59,784 nt of DNA from Akkermansiaceae bacterium UBA956 (GCA_002293145.1 DBCO01000032.1:1-59784), one strand, 5' to 3'. Numbered from the stretch's first letter, positions 26,671-36,687 are shown. The notes: generated by a model not told the origin, from the letters alone. A program made the numbers and translations.

Positions 26671-26840
26671 TTGAGCTGATACGATTCCTTTTGACTACTT
26701 TATCACTCAGTCTTCCGATTTGAGATGATGACATTGGAGGAAAATCCATCGACCTAACGTATCGGTGAAAAGAGATTTGTTTGAGATGACAGAGTTGGCG
26801 TGAAACACGGCGAGGAGCTTGGGCGTAGTGATTAGCATTT

Positions 26841-28265
26841 ATGAGAAAAGCTGGCTTGATACGTTGGGGAATGGTTGCTCTGTTGGCGGCAGGTGGAGCT
26901 TGTGGCTTCACTGACGCCGCTCCGACTGTTGTGACTGTGGATTCGCAGGCACAACGGCAGGAATTTCAAGGCATGGGCTGTGGTGCAATTTTTTATGAAG
27001 CCCACATCACCAGCTTGGGGGTGAATGGTAAAAGCAAGGAGCAAGAGCAGCTCTATGATGCGATGTTTACGGATGTGCGGACGAACTTTTTGCAGTTGAT
27101 GATTCGCCATGATCACGAACCGCAGAACGACAATGACGATCCATATAAGCAGGAATTTCGCGAGGCGGATTTTGATTATTGCAAGCATCCGGCCGCCATC
27201 GCTGCTGCGGCGAAAAAACGCATTCCGCAGATGAAGTTGTATGCGGTATTGTATTCGCCGCCGGGTTGGATGAAAACGAATGGTAGCGAGGAGGGCGGGG
27301 GAGAAGCGCGCGGCACATTGAAAGAGGGGTTGGAGCTCGAACTTGCCGAATACATTTGGGCGTTTTTGGTGCACATGCATCAGCAAAAGCAGCCGATCGA
27401 TTATCTCAGCATTGCCAACGAACCAGATTGGCCTCATGAGCAACCGAGTTATTTTCTGACGACAGAACGGCATGTGGCGTTGTTTTCTCAGGTCGCAGGC
27501 TATTTGAAAGAAATGCACAAACGTTTTCCGGATGTGCCGCAAGCGAAATTGGTCGCGCCGAATTCGCTGAGTGCGGTGGATGCCGGAAAGGTGTTAGTGC
27601 CGGCATTGTTGAAGGCGGCGAATGAGGAGGTGGATGTGATTGCCAGTCACGACTACGACCGTCGGGGTGATCGCTGGAAGATTTTGCGCGCATTGGCGGG
27701 AGATCGACCGTTGTGGCAGAGCGAATGCAGCTACAATGCGCATGATCGCTCGCCGGGATTGATTCGTTCGGCGAGCGAGTATTGGCTCTATATGACCGAG
27801 GCATTCAATGATGGCGTGAATGTGTGGCATGCCTACGATTGGGTCTATCCGCCGCGTCAAGGAGGAGAGGCCCTGTTGCATGTGGATTGGGGGCAGGCTT
27901 TTCATTACACGAAAATCTATCACGGATTTCGCCAATGGTGCGCGCCGTTAGAGCCGGGGATGCGGGTGGTGGATTCACGGGTGGAGGGGCCTGCGGCGAG
28001 TGGCTATTCGCAAGCGGGCGTGAAAGCGAGTGCGTTTCTCAAGCCCGATGGATCGAAGCTGGTGGTCCACGTAGCAGCAGTGCAGGATTCCGCAGTGGAT
28101 GTCGAAATACGCGTCGACAAAGCGTTTGACAATGCCGTTTATCGTCAGTGGTGCACCAGTGAAAAAGAAGACATCGTTGTGCTGCCGCAGGGCCGTGCGC
28201 AACAAGGGGTAATTCGCATGAGCTTGCCTGGCCGCGGATTGTGGACCGTGGAACTACGGCGCTGA
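26841..28265 (+). CDS. Secreted glycoside hydrolase, family GH30
   Basis: The 474-residue protein has an N-terminal signal segment (to about residue 26) and a GH30 (beta/alpha)8 domain with a C-terminal beta domain. Hallmarks: QEFQGMGCGAIFYEAH at the start of the barrel, YSPPGWMKTNG, the acid/base glutamate in IANEPDW (Glu194) and the nucleophile in LWQSECSYN (Glu295). GH30 enzymes cleave beta-linked glycans such as glucuronoxylan, beta-1,6-glucan or glucosylceramide; which applies here cannot be told. It stands alone between convergent and divergent neighbours. Confidence 0.88.
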   Translation: MRKAGLIRWGMVALLAAGGACGFTDAAPTVVTVDSQAQRQEFQGMGCGAIFYEAHITSLGVNGKSKEQEQLYDAMFTDVRTNFLQLMIRHDHEPQNDNDDPYKQEFREADFDYCKHPAAIAAAAKKRIPQMKLYAVLYSPPGWMKTNGSEEGGGEARGTLKEGLELELAEYIWAFLVHMHQQKQPIDYLSIANEPDWPHEQPSYFLTTERHVALFSQVAGYLKEMHKRFPDVPQAKLVAPNSLSAVDAGKVLVPALLKAANEEVDVIASHDYDRRGDRWKILRALAGDRPLWQSECSYNAHDRSPGLIRSASEYWLYMTEAFNDGVNVWHAYDWVYPPRQGGEALLHVDWGQAFHYTKIYHGFRQWCAPLEPGMRVVDSRVEGPAASGYSQAGVKASAFLKPDGSKLVVHVAAVQDSAVDVEIRVDKAFDNAVYRQWCTSEKEDIVVLPQGRAQQGVIRMSLPGRGLWTVELRR

Positions 28266-28286
28266 GCAACCCACCAGGGAAAAAAT

Positions 28287-29750
28287 CTAACGTTTTTCGA
28301 TGGCGACGAGAGTGATATCGTCCATCTGTGGTCCCTCACCAGTGAAGTCTTTGAGGGTGCGCAACATTTCTGTTAGGACAGATTCGGCACCTTTGGCAGA
28401 ATTGTTGGCGAAGTTTTCCTTCATTCGCTCGATGCCGAATTCGTCTTCTTCTTGATTGAGCGCTTCTTTGACGCCATCGGTGTGAAGCAAGAGGCAGTCG
28501 CCGGGCTCGATAGTGAATTCGTAATCCTTGGTGACACGCTCGAAAACATCACCTTCATCGATGCCGACGACGAGGCCAGGTGGTTTGATCTGGGTGATTT
28601 CGCCCGTGGCTTTGTGGAACCAGAAGGCAGGGTCGTGACCGGCGCGGGCCATCACGGCTTTGCCAGAATCGCCATCAAGAATCAGATACGCCATGCTGAT
28701 AAACATGTCCTCGCGGATGTCGGGAAAGAGCTGGCGGTTAAGCTTGCCGAGAACGGCAGAAGGGGATGATTCGTTTGTGGCGAGACAGCGTAGGACGCTG
28801 CGGCACATGGCCATGAGTAGGCCTGCGGCGACGCCTTTGCCCGATACATCGGCGATGACGAGTCCCCAGCGATTTTGGCCGAGGTCGATGAAGTCATAGT
28901 AGTCGCCACTGATGATGCGTGCAGGGGTGTTAGTTCCGGAAATGCGATAGCCAGCTACTTTTGGATTGCAGTCGGGAAGGAGGATGCGTTGGACTTCCCG
29001 TGCGGTGCGCAGTTCGTTTTCTAGGCTGCGTTTTTCGCTTGCTTCGAGGTGGATCAGAGAATTTCCAAGGGCGAATGAGGATTGTTCAGCTACGGAGCGA
29101 AAGACAGAAAAATCATGTTCGTTGAAAAATCCTGCGCTGTGGGGCTTGGCTACGGCGAGCACGCCGAGGTCTTTGCCGGCGTGGCGGAGTGGTGCGACCA
29201 TGGCGGAAACATTGTCGTCGTATACCACAAAAGCATCGCGCAGGGATTCGTGCGTTTTGATGTCGCTGACGTGAACGGCTTTGCCGACGGTGAGGCAGTG
29301 GCCGAGGATGCCTTCATCGCTGCTTTGGGTGGACAGGCGCACATGGCTGTCCATGACGCGTTGGTCTTTTTGCGCGCGGCGTTTCACCTCCAGTGGCACT
29401 CCAATGAGTTGGGGGCACTTTTCGCTGACATACTTGGGTACTAAGTTTTGGCGGGTATCGTTGCTGAAGTAGATGGCTCCTCCGGTGGCGTTGACGACAG
29501 CGACGACGCCATCGACAATCATGCGGTTGACTCGGAGCTGAGAGCTGTCTTTTTCGATGGCTTCACCGAGTTCGTGGAGGAAATCGAACATGCGTTCTTC
29601 TTCACCGACAATTTCTTTTTTTTCTTGCTCCAAGCGTTTGGCGTTTCTGCGATAACGTGCTCCCCAAGCCAAGATCATGAGGGCGAGAACGGAGAGGCCG
29701 ATGAGGATGTAATATTCAGCAAGCATGCGTGATGTCGCGCAGAGCGGCAT
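28287..29750 (-). CDS. Membrane-anchored GAF-PP2C (SpoIIE/RsbU-like) phosphatase
   Basis: The start is uncertain: ATGs at 29750 and 29726, and a TTG at 29759, all lie before the single membrane helix (AEYYILIGLSVLALMILAWG). A coiled linker leads to a GAF domain (about residues 70-235) and then a PP2C-type phosphatase with the SpoIIE signature: LRTAREVQRILLP, ISGDYYDF, the metal-binding LVIADVSGKGVAAGLLMA and GPQMDDITLV at the end. Such enzymes dephosphorylate STAS-domain anti-sigma-factor antagonists. The gene directly follows one encoding a STAS protein, which makes that protein its likely substrate. The GAF domain would sense an unknown small signal. Confidence 0.88.
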   Translation of the reverse strand: MPLCATSRMLAEYYILIGLSVLALMILAWGARYRRNAKRLEQEKKEIVGEEERMFDFLHELGEAIEKDSSQLRVNRMIVDGVVAVVNATGGAIYFSNDTRQNLVPKYVSEKCPQLIGVPLEVKRRAQKDQRVMDSHVRLSTQSSDEGILGHCLTVGKAVHVSDIKTHESLRDAFVVYDDNVSAMVAPLRHAGKDLGVLAVAKPHSAGFFNEHDFSVFRSVAEQSSFALGNSLIHLEASEKRSLENELRTAREVQRILLPDCNPKVAGYRISGTNTPARIISGDYYDFIDLGQNRWGLVIADVSGKGVAAGLLMAMCRSVLRCLATNESSPSAVLGKLNRQLFPDIREDMFISMAYLILDGDSGKAVMARAGHDPAFWFHKATGEITQIKPPGLVVGIDEGDVFERVTKDYEFTIEPGDCLLLHTDGVKEALNQEEDEFGIERMKENFANNSAKGAESVLTEMLRTLKDFTGEGPQMDDITLVAIEKR

Positions 29751-29771
29751 GTGTGGCAAAGGACGACGCCA

Positions 29772-30443
29772 TCATACATCGGGTTTGATTTCTTTTTCCA
29801 GCAAATTGACAACGTTTTCGAATTTTTTCGCGTTTGCGGCACTGGTAGCCGAGAGGGTCTTGTGAGCCTCGAGAACGAGCTTACCGCGTTCGTGCGGTGG
29901 AGTGGGCTCTTTTTTCCAAGGATCAAGTTTGCTGCGGATCTCGTCTTTGCAGGAGTTCCAAAGAGCACCGCTGGGGTTGATCTCCATGAAGGCATCGAGA
30001 CCCAGATCTTCGAGGGAGGCGAGATTCTTTTCGCCCGAATCGGCAATCTCGAGGCGGCCGCCGCCAGTTTGCTTGGTGATTCTCATGGCGAGGCCTGCGA
30101 GCATGCCCATGAAGGTGGAATCCATGCCTGAGCAGGTGCTGAGGTCGACGACGATGCAGCGTGCGCCATGGGCGAGGCAGTGCTCGGCACAGGCTTTGAC
30201 GTTTGGACTGCTCAGGAAGTTGCCTTTTCCGCTGCAACGAATCCAAGAAAAGTCTTCAAATTTGGCCCAATCGATGTCGCTGTCTGGTGTCACTTGTGGT
30301 AGAACAGGTTTTGCTGTTTCGGAGAAGAACGTAGTGGGAAATTGGTTTTGGTCAACGCTGGAAAGTGCATGATTTTTGAGGGAAGTCGATTCACTACGAA
30401 ATCGCGTAAGATTTTGTTCCTTTTGGGCGTTATAAAGTGACAT
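29772..30443 (-). CDS. STAS-domain anti-sigma factor antagonist-like protein
   Basis: The 223-residue protein has a 60-70 residue poorly conserved N-terminal part, then a STAS domain (about residues 70-165). The key segment is CIVVDLSTCSGMDSTFMGMLAGL, with serine residues at the position phosphorylated in RsbV and SpoIIAA. A helical, charged tail follows (about 170-223). With the PP2C phosphatase encoded 21 bases downstream it makes a partner-switching pair. No RsbW-type kinase or sigma factor is encoded nearby. Its ATG faces that of the next gene with only two bases between, so the start may lie further inside. Confidence 0.82.
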   Translation of the reverse strand: MSLYNAQKEQNLTRFRSESTSLKNHALSSVDQNQFPTTFFSETAKPVLPQVTPDSDIDWAKFEDFSWIRCSGKGNFLSSPNVKACAEHCLAHGARCIVVDLSTCSGMDSTFMGMLAGLAMRITKQTGGGRLEIADSGEKNLASLEDLGLDAFMEINPSGALWNSCKDEIRSKLDPWKKEPTPPHERGKLVLEAHKTLSATSAANAKKFENVVNLLEKEIKPDV

Positions 30444-30445
30444 TT

Positions 30446-32260
30446 ATGCGTGCGATAACAACATTGATTTTTGCTGGACTATCGGCTGCGGCATGGGCGG
30501 ATTCGATTCTCGTAGAAGCTGAGCAATTTTCTCAAAAAGGTGGATGGATGGTGGACACCCAGTTTGTTGAGACGATGGGCTCGCCGTATCTGAATGCTCA
30601 TGGCATGGGTAAGGCGGTGACTGATGCGGAGACGTCGGTGGCGATCAAGACGGCGGGGGATTATGAACTTTGGGTAAGGACGATCGACTGGAGTGAGCGC
30701 TTGGGACGAGCAGAGGGCGCGGGGACATTTTCCGTTGCGGTCAATGGTGTAGAGGTCAAACAAACTCTTGGCAAGGGGGCTCCGCAGTGGGCGTGGGAGA
30801 GTGCGGGCAAGGTGAAATTGGCGGCAGGGGAGGCGAAACTGCGCTTACAGGATTTGACTGGTTTTAATGCGCGGGTGGATGCGATTTTTCTTAGCAGTGA
30901 GGTTGGGGCGAAGCCGCCCGAAGCATGCATGATGAGCGCTCGTTTGAAGTGGGATTACGTGGGATCTGCGGGGCCGGTGACGGACGCGGGGGAATTCGAT
31001 CTTGTCGTCGTGGGTGGTGGTTACGGCGGCATGGGTGCTGCGATTTCTGCGGCGCGCCTTGGTGCCAAAGTAGCTCTGATACAGAACCGTGAAGTGCTTG
31101 GGGGCAATGGTTCCTCAGAAGTGCGTGTATGGGCGATGGGTGATACGCCACCTAGTGAATATGGATTGGCGGATATCGTGAAGGAAATCGAGGATGATGC
31201 CAAGGCCTCGCCAGCGCCCGCAGAGCAATTCGGCGATGCCAAAAAAGATCAGATCGTGCGTGCGGAGAAAAATATTACGCTTTTTCTCGGTCACCATGCC
31301 TATGGGCTAGAGCAAGCGAAATCGGGCGCCATCACATCGATCTCAGCGTTGGAAATCACCAGCGGTAAGTGCATTAAAATCCGTGGACATTTGTTTGCGG
31401 ACTGCACTGGTCACGGTTTCATCGGTCAATGGGCCAATGCGGATCGGACGATGGAAGAAAAAGGCCGCATGGGCATGAGCAACATGTGGATGTGGGCAAA
31501 TGCGGCGCAGCCGACTGCATTTCCGCGTCAATCATGGATGCTGCCGCTCAGCGCAAAAGATTTTCCCTATCCGCGTCGTGGCCATGCGGAATGGTTTTGG
31601 GAAAGTGGCTATGATCGCCATCCTATTGAGGAGTTGGAAGTGACACGCGACTGGAATTTGGTCTCATCCTACAGTGCCTTTAGCGCGATGAAAAATGATG
31701 GGGCTCACGCCGAACGCGATCCGCAAAAGCATGCCCATGCTGAGCTGACTTGGCTCGCTTACATCGGCGGGACGCGCGAAACGCAACAACTCCTCGGCGA
31801 TGTGATTCTGAAAGGCGAAGACATCGAGTCAAAGAAAACGTTGTTTCCTGATGGTTGCGTGCTGACGACTTGGTCGATCGATTTGCATATTCCCGAGAAA
31901 CAATACGTTCAGGGCAATCCTGAGCATCCTTTCATCTCCAAAGCGATTCACCGCCATGCGGTGGATAAGCGTGTCGGTTATCCGATTCCGTATCGCTGCT
32001 TCTACTCGCGCAATGTGCCGAATCTTTTCATGGCTGGTCGCAACATCAGCGTGGATCGCGATGCTCTCGGCACCATTCGCGTGATGAAAACCATTGGCAT
32101 GATGGGCGTCTGTGTGGGGCGCAGTGCAGCCCTCTGCCGGGTGCACAATTGCTTGCCGCGAGACATTTACGAGAAGCATCTCGATCAAGCGAAAAACCTC
32201 TGGCGCATGCCTGGGAAAGAGCGAGTGGTGAGCATTGAGGCATTGAAGCAGAAGCTGTGA
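30446..32260 (+). CDS. Secreted FAD-dependent oxidoreductase with N-terminal carbohydrate-binding-like domain
   Basis: The ATG at 30446 begins a signal peptide (MRAITTLIFAGLSAAAWA). Residues 20-150 look like a beta-sandwich carbohydrate-binding module (ILVEAEQFSQKGGW, then DYELWVRTIDW), as in proteins once labelled xanthan lyase-like. From about residue 185 there is an FAD_oxidored domain with the dinucleotide motif GGGYGG (190-195), followed by GGNGSSEVRVW and a C-terminal GRNISVDRDALGTIRVMKT that closes the FAD site. Such secreted oxidoreductases are numerous in Verrucomicrobia and Planctomycetes and are thought to act on sugars, but the substrate is unknown. Confidence 0.85.
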   Translation: MRAITTLIFAGLSAAAWADSILVEAEQFSQKGGWMVDTQFVETMGSPYLNAHGMGKAVTDAETSVAIKTAGDYELWVRTIDWSERLGRAEGAGTFSVAVNGVEVKQTLGKGAPQWAWESAGKVKLAAGEAKLRLQDLTGFNARVDAIFLSSEVGAKPPEACMMSARLKWDYVGSAGPVTDAGEFDLVVVGGGYGGMGAAISAARLGAKVALIQNREVLGGNGSSEVRVWAMGDTPPSEYGLADIVKEIEDDAKASPAPAEQFGDAKKDQIVRAEKNITLFLGHHAYGLEQAKSGAITSISALEITSGKCIKIRGHLFADCTGHGFIGQWANADRTMEEKGRMGMSNMWMWANAAQPTAFPRQSWMLPLSAKDFPYPRRGHAEWFWESGYDRHPIEELEVTRDWNLVSSYSAFSAMKNDGAHAERDPQKHAHAELTWLAYIGGTRETQQLLGDVILKGEDIESKKTLFPDGCVLTTWSIDLHIPEKQYVQGNPEHPFISKAIHRHAVDKRVGYPIPYRCFYSRNVPNLFMAGRNISVDRDALGTIRVMKTIGMMGVCVGRSAALCRVHNCLPRDIYEKHLDQAKNLWRMPGKERVVSIEALKQKL

Positions 32261-32330
32261 GGCCCCGCGTTCTTTTGGCAAGGCAAAGGGGATGGGAAGT
32301 AGTGAGTTGATTTTTTCTGTGCTGAGGCTG

Positions 32331-32347
32331 GGCAGCAGGATGCTGCC
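32331..32347. repeat. Short intergenic hairpin upstream of alaS
   Basis: GGCAGCA-GGA-TGCTGCC, a perfect 7-bp stem with a 3-base loop and no T tract. It looks like one of the short palindromic intergenic repeats of this genome rather than a terminator. Confidence 0.55.
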
Positions 32348-32413
32348 GCCACGGTGAGACGCGGAACTCCCTTGCCAATTCAGCAAATTCATGATTCTTT
32401 GCGTGCCGCATTT

Positions 32414-35137
32414 ATGAAAGCCGCCGAGATCCGTCAAAGTTTCCTGAATTTTTTCCAGCAACAAGGTCACACGATCGTGCCCTCGGCCTCGTTGATGCCG
32501 CAATCACCAGGCCTGCTTTTTACGAATGCGGGCATGAACCAGTTTGTGCCGTATTTCCTTGGCACCGACAAGGCTCCCTACAATCCACCGCGTGCAACGG
32601 ATACGCAGAAATGCATTCGCGCGGGCGGCAAACACAATGACCTCGAGGATGTCGGTTATGACACCTACCACCACACGATGTTTGAAATGCTGGGCAACTG
32701 GTCGTTTGGCGATTATTTCAAAAAGGAAGCGATCTTGTGGGCGTGGAATCTCGTGGTGGAAACGTGGGGGCTGCCCGCGAATCGCCTGTATGCTAGTGTC
32801 TATGCACCGAAGCCGTCAGATCCGGGATCGTTCGATCAGGAGGCTTGGGACATTTGGGCGGAGCTTTTCCGTGCCAAGGGGCTCGATCCTGCCATCCACA
32901 TCGTCAATGGCAATGTGAAGGACAACTTTTGGATGATGGGCGAAACGGGTCCTTGCGGTCCGTGCTCGGAATTGCACGTTGATCTCACTCCACTCGGTGA
33001 TACCAAGGGTGCGCTCGTCAATGGCACCTCCGACCAATGCATCGAGATCTGGAACTTGGTGTTCATCCAATACAATGCCGAGGCCGATGGCACGTTCCGT
33101 GAGCTTCCTGCGAAGCATGTTGACACCGGCATGGGCTTTGAGCGTGCCTGCTCGATCATTCAGGGCACGAAAGGTTTTACCGATTTCTCGCGTCGTCCGT
33201 CTAATTACAATACGGATGTGTTTTTGCCATTGTTCCGCACCTTGGAAGTGATGAGCGGGAAAACGTATGAGGACATCTACCCGAGCGATGGCCAGGCGAA
33301 GTCGACGATTTCTTCTGAGGTGAAAACAGCCGTGGCGTTCCGCGTGATCGCCGACCACGTACGTACACTTTCGTTCTCGATTGCTGATGGCATCTTGCCT
33401 GGAAACAACGGCCGCAACTACGTGTTGCGGCGCATCCTTCGCCGCGCGGTGCGTTATGGTCGTCAGCTGGACTTCACGGGCGATAAGGCATTTTTGCCAG
33501 AGCTTGCTGCCACGCTGGCTGCGGAAATGGGTGATGTTTTCCCTGAACTGCGCGCGCGTTTGACGGTAATCCAGGATACGTTAGGCCGAGAAGAGGCTTC
33601 GTTCAATGAAACGCTGGACCGCGGTCTGGTGTTGTTTGAAAAAGAATTGGCTAGCAGCGGCGCAACGCTCTCGGGCGAGTTTGCATTCCGTTTGTATGAT
33701 ACCTATGGTTTCCCGATCGATCTTACGCAATTGCTGTGCGAGGAGCGCAATGTTTCGATCGACATGGAGACCTTCGAGAAGCTCATGGAGCAACAACGCG
33801 AGGACTCGCGTGGTGCGCAAAAGAAAACCGTGGTGCGTGCATTGGACCTTTCGACCGATGCCGTGACGGAGTTCGTCGGACACGATGCGGATTCGGCAAA
33901 GGCAACGATCCTAGAGATGCATCGTCAAGATGGCGTTACTTATGTGATCACGGATTGCACGCCATTTTATACTGAAATGGGAGGGCAAGTAGGTGACTTA
34001 GGCACTCTCGCTGGGTTGCCCGTGGTGCATGTGCAGCAAATCGGAAAAGCTCGCGCGCATGTGATTGTAGGCGAGCCTTCTTTGCAGCTAGGGCAGGAGA
34101 TATCGTTAGAAATTGATACTTCGCGTCGTCGCCCGATTGAGGCGCATCACAGTGCGACGCACTTATTGCACTGGGCCTTGCATGAAGTCGTCGGCATGGA
34201 CGCAGTGCAGCAGGGTTCCTTGGTCGATACCGAGCGCCTGCGTTTTGACTTTTCGTCTGGCCCCGTGACTGCCGAGCAAGTGGAAAAAATCGAAGCGCTC
34301 GTGAACGAGAAAATTTCCGCAGCGCATCAAGTCAGCGGTGGTGAGGTGGCGCATGCTAGCGTTAAAGGCCGAGTCGATGTGATGCAGTTTTTCGGTGACA
34401 AATACGGCGACATGGTACGCGTAGTGCAGATTGGTGGTGAGGCTCATCAACTGAATGGCTACAGCATGGAGCTCTGCGGCGGCAGCCACGTGCGTAATAC
34501 CAAGGAGATCGGACTTTTCAAAATCAAAAGCGAGGGCGCGATCGCTGCTGGCGTGCGCCGGATCGAGGCCTCCTGCGGTGAGTCGGCCAAACAATGGATC
34601 GCCGGGCAAATCGATGCCTGCCGCGAAGAGATCAGCAAGGAGTTGGTAAAAATGAATCCCACCCCCGCCGTCGATCTCAGCGCGGATCGCGACCTTACGG
34701 CATGGCGCAAACTCAGCGAGCAGATCCGTGAACAACGCGTGGAGCAGGACAAGGAAGCTAAGCGCCTAGCTGCCAAAGCCGCGGCTACAGCTGCCGATGC
34801 GGCGCTCAGTGAATTGATCGCTGCAGGTTCGCCCTCAATCTGCTATGCCACCGATGGTGACGCCAGTTTGTTGCAGGAATTGCTCAATGGTTTGAAAAAA
34901 CGGCAGTTTGCGGGAGCGGCCGCGGTGCTCGTCGATGACGGTGAAAAACTTCATCTCGGCACCTATTGTGGCGCCGATGCCAAATCCGCTGGTAAAGCTG
35001 CGGGGGTGCTTTTGCAACAACTCGCCGCACTCGGTGGTGGTAAGGGCGGCGGCAATGCTGACATGGCTCGCGGTGCTGCCCCTGATCGCAGCAAGCGAGC
35101 AGAAATCGAAACTACCATGAATGTAGTAGTTGCTTGA
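32414..35137 (+). CDS. alaS: Alanyl-tRNA synthetase
   Basis: I start at the ATG at 32414 (MKAAEIRQSFLNFFQQQGH), which is where the family begins; 907 residues. The class II catalytic core is at the N-terminus (FTNAGMNQFVPYF, KHNDLEDVG, GETGPCGPCSEL). The editing domain has the zinc-binding HHSATHLLHWAL (about residue 577) and CGGSHVRNTKEIGLFKI (about 688). The C-terminal C-Ala domain ends in a glycine-rich GGGKGGGNADMARG segment. All domains are intact. The next gene starts 8 bases downstream. Confidence 0.97.
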   Translation: MKAAEIRQSFLNFFQQQGHTIVPSASLMPQSPGLLFTNAGMNQFVPYFLGTDKAPYNPPRATDTQKCIRAGGKHNDLEDVGYDTYHHTMFEMLGNWSFGDYFKKEAILWAWNLVVETWGLPANRLYASVYAPKPSDPGSFDQEAWDIWAELFRAKGLDPAIHIVNGNVKDNFWMMGETGPCGPCSELHVDLTPLGDTKGALVNGTSDQCIEIWNLVFIQYNAEADGTFRELPAKHVDTGMGFERACSIIQGTKGFTDFSRRPSNYNTDVFLPLFRTLEVMSGKTYEDIYPSDGQAKSTISSEVKTAVAFRVIADHVRTLSFSIADGILPGNNGRNYVLRRILRRAVRYGRQLDFTGDKAFLPELAATLAAEMGDVFPELRARLTVIQDTLGREEASFNETLDRGLVLFEKELASSGATLSGEFAFRLYDTYGFPIDLTQLLCEERNVSIDMETFEKLMEQQREDSRGAQKKTVVRALDLSTDAVTEFVGHDADSAKATILEMHRQDGVTYVITDCTPFYTEMGGQVGDLGTLAGLPVVHVQQIGKARAHVIVGEPSLQLGQEISLEIDTSRRRPIEAHHSATHLLHWALHEVVGMDAVQQGSLVDTERLRFDFSSGPVTAEQVEKIEALVNEKISAAHQVSGGEVAHASVKGRVDVMQFFGDKYGDMVRVVQIGGEAHQLNGYSMELCGGSHVRNTKEIGLFKIKSEGAIAAGVRRIEASCGESAKQWIAGQIDACREEISKELVKMNPTPAVDLSADRDLTAWRKLSEQIREQRVEQDKEAKRLAAKAAATAADAALSELIAAGSPSICYATDGDASLLQELLNGLKKRQFAGAAAVLVDDGEKLHLGTYCGADAKSAGKAAGVLLQQLAALGGGKGGGNADMARGAAPDRSKRAEIETTMNVVVA

Positions 35138-35144
35138 TGTTTTT

Positions 35145-35891
35145 ATGAATCTGCCAGCCATTGTTGATTTTCTTCAGCGCGAACTCCGCATCGCCGAGTT
35201 GCCCGACTACTCCGGCGCGGTGAATGGCTTGCAGGTGCAAAATAGCGGCAAGGTCACGAAAGTGGCCGCTGCGGTTGATGCCTCGTTGCCCGTTGTGAAA
35301 AAAGCCATCGCCGCAGGCGCGGACTTGTTAGTCGTCCATCACGGCCTTTTTTGGCAAGGCGCCCAAGCTCTAACGGGGGCATTTTACGAAAAAATCAAGT
35401 GCGCACTCGATGCCGATCTGGCGATCTACAGCGCGCATTTGCCGCTCGACGTCCACCCGCAGTGGGGCAACAACGCCCTGCTGGCCCAGGCGATCGGGAT
35501 GCGGGTGACAGGAACATTTTTGCCCTACAAAGGCATGCCCGTGGGTTTGCTGGGTGAGCTTGAGCTGTCGCGCGAAGCATTGCTGGAGGCTGTAGAAAAA
35601 GCAGTCGGGGCGAAAGTCCACCTTTGCCCCGGAGGACCATCGCACATTCGCAAGATCGGGCTATGCACCGGTGGCGCAGGTAGCGAAATTGCCGCCGCTG
35701 CAGGGCTCGATGCCTTCATAACTGGCGAAGGCCCGCACTGGAGCTATCCGATGGCGGAGGAAATGGGTGTTAATCTTTTCTATGCCGGACACTACGCCAC
35801 CGAGACCTTTGGCGTCAAAGCCCTTGCGCAGGAACTCTCCCAGCGCTGGCAGATTGAACAATATTTCATAGACCATCCCACGGGGTTGTAG
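35145..35891 (+). CDS. NIF3/YbgI-family dinuclear metal protein
   Basis: The ATG at 35145 gives a 248-residue NIF3-like protein. Family features: DYSGAVNGLQVQ, the metal-site DLLVVHHGLFWQG with paired histidines, YSAHLPLDVHPQWGNN, and the C-terminal ITGEGPHW and FYAGHYATETFGVKAL. Members form toroidal hexamers; the function is uncertain (GTP cyclohydrolase-like or metal-binding roles have been proposed). It follows alaS by 7 bases and is probably in the same operon. Confidence 0.93.
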   Translation: MNLPAIVDFLQRELRIAELPDYSGAVNGLQVQNSGKVTKVAAAVDASLPVVKKAIAAGADLLVVHHGLFWQGAQALTGAFYEKIKCALDADLAIYSAHLPLDVHPQWGNNALLAQAIGMRVTGTFLPYKGMPVGLLGELELSREALLEAVEKAVGAKVHLCPGGPSHIRKIGLCTGGAGSEIAAAAGLDAFITGEGPHWSYPMAEEMGVNLFYAGHYATETFGVKALAQELSQRWQIEQYFIDHPTGL

Positions 35892-36043
35892 TCAGTCACT
35901 CCACGGCTGAGTTGGTTTTTTTTGCTGAGATGCTATTTTTCGCTTGTTATTGGTAAAAGTTGCGCGTATTTATTTTTTTACCAAAGGTAACTGAGTGATG
36001 CATAAGCCACTTTTTTGCTCTAGGCCAACCCCCAACCCCCAAA

Positions 36044-36587
36044 ATGAAAAAACATACTGTACACGTAGTGCTTGCACTGTTGTTCGGTGGCGTCGTCTAC
36101 GCTGCTGAGAAACCCTCAGTCGATAGCTCCATAGTAGTCGTATCGATTCAGTCCGAAATCAAAGCGCAGCCATCGGCCGTGCTGTCGATTGTCAAGAAAG
36201 CGGTTAAGCTGCATCCATCTTGGTCTGGCGAGATCGTCAAGGCGGCCATTCGCGCGAGCAATGGCGGATATCCAGCTTGTCGTGTCAATTGTTGAGACGG
36301 CAGTGATCGCGGCCCCCGAACACGCTCGCTTGATTGCGCAGTGTGCTACAGCCGTGGCCCCTGACGCCCTCGACGCCGTGCGAGAAGTACTTGCTAAGCT
36401 AGGTCCCAAACCAGCAGCCACCGATGCCTTGGTCAATTCCTTGGATTTTCCGACTAATGGTCAAGTTGTGAGTGTGGGTGCTGCTGCGGGACAAAATCCA
36501 GCATTGGCCTATGTGCCCTGGATTTTCCAGTATCAACTATGCTTCGTGACTCCGAAACCTGTGACCAATAACAATCTTCCACATTGA
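36044..36587 (+). pseudogene. Frameshifted copy of the small exported alanine-rich helical protein
   Basis: Read in one frame to about 36258 and then in the next, the translation is a continuous match to the intact protein at 37006-37551: signal peptide (MKKHTVHVVLALLFGGVVYAAE), then SEIKAQPSAV, WSGEIVKAAIRASN in the first frame, and ADIQLVVSIVETAV, PEHARLIAQCATAVAPDALDAV and SLDFP in the second. One extra G in the ATGGCGG context near 36259-36264 explains the break. Either the gene is inactivated, or the base is a sequencing error, or the shift is used. It lies upstream of the exopolysaccharide export genes together with its paralog. Confidence 0.8.
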
Positions 36588-36657
36588 TCCTATAGGTTAT
36601 CTCGTTTCAAAACGTTATCAATGTAGCCTCGTGATGAAAAACTCTCATGAAGCCAGC

Positions 36658-36687
36658 GGCTTCGATCTTCGCGAGAGGGTCGAAGCC
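36658..36687. repeat. Intergenic hairpin before the tRNA gene
   Basis: GGCTTCGATC and GGTCGAAGCC pair over ten positions (one G-U) around a 10-base loop. No T run follows, so it is not a typical terminator; it could be a transcript-stabilising or processing structure. Confidence 0.45.

Noticed and set aside
36189..36587. Separate 132-residue gene
   Set aside because: Its first 25 residues do not match anything, while the rest aligns to the second half of the paralog at 37006; it is the shifted part of the broken gene at 36044.
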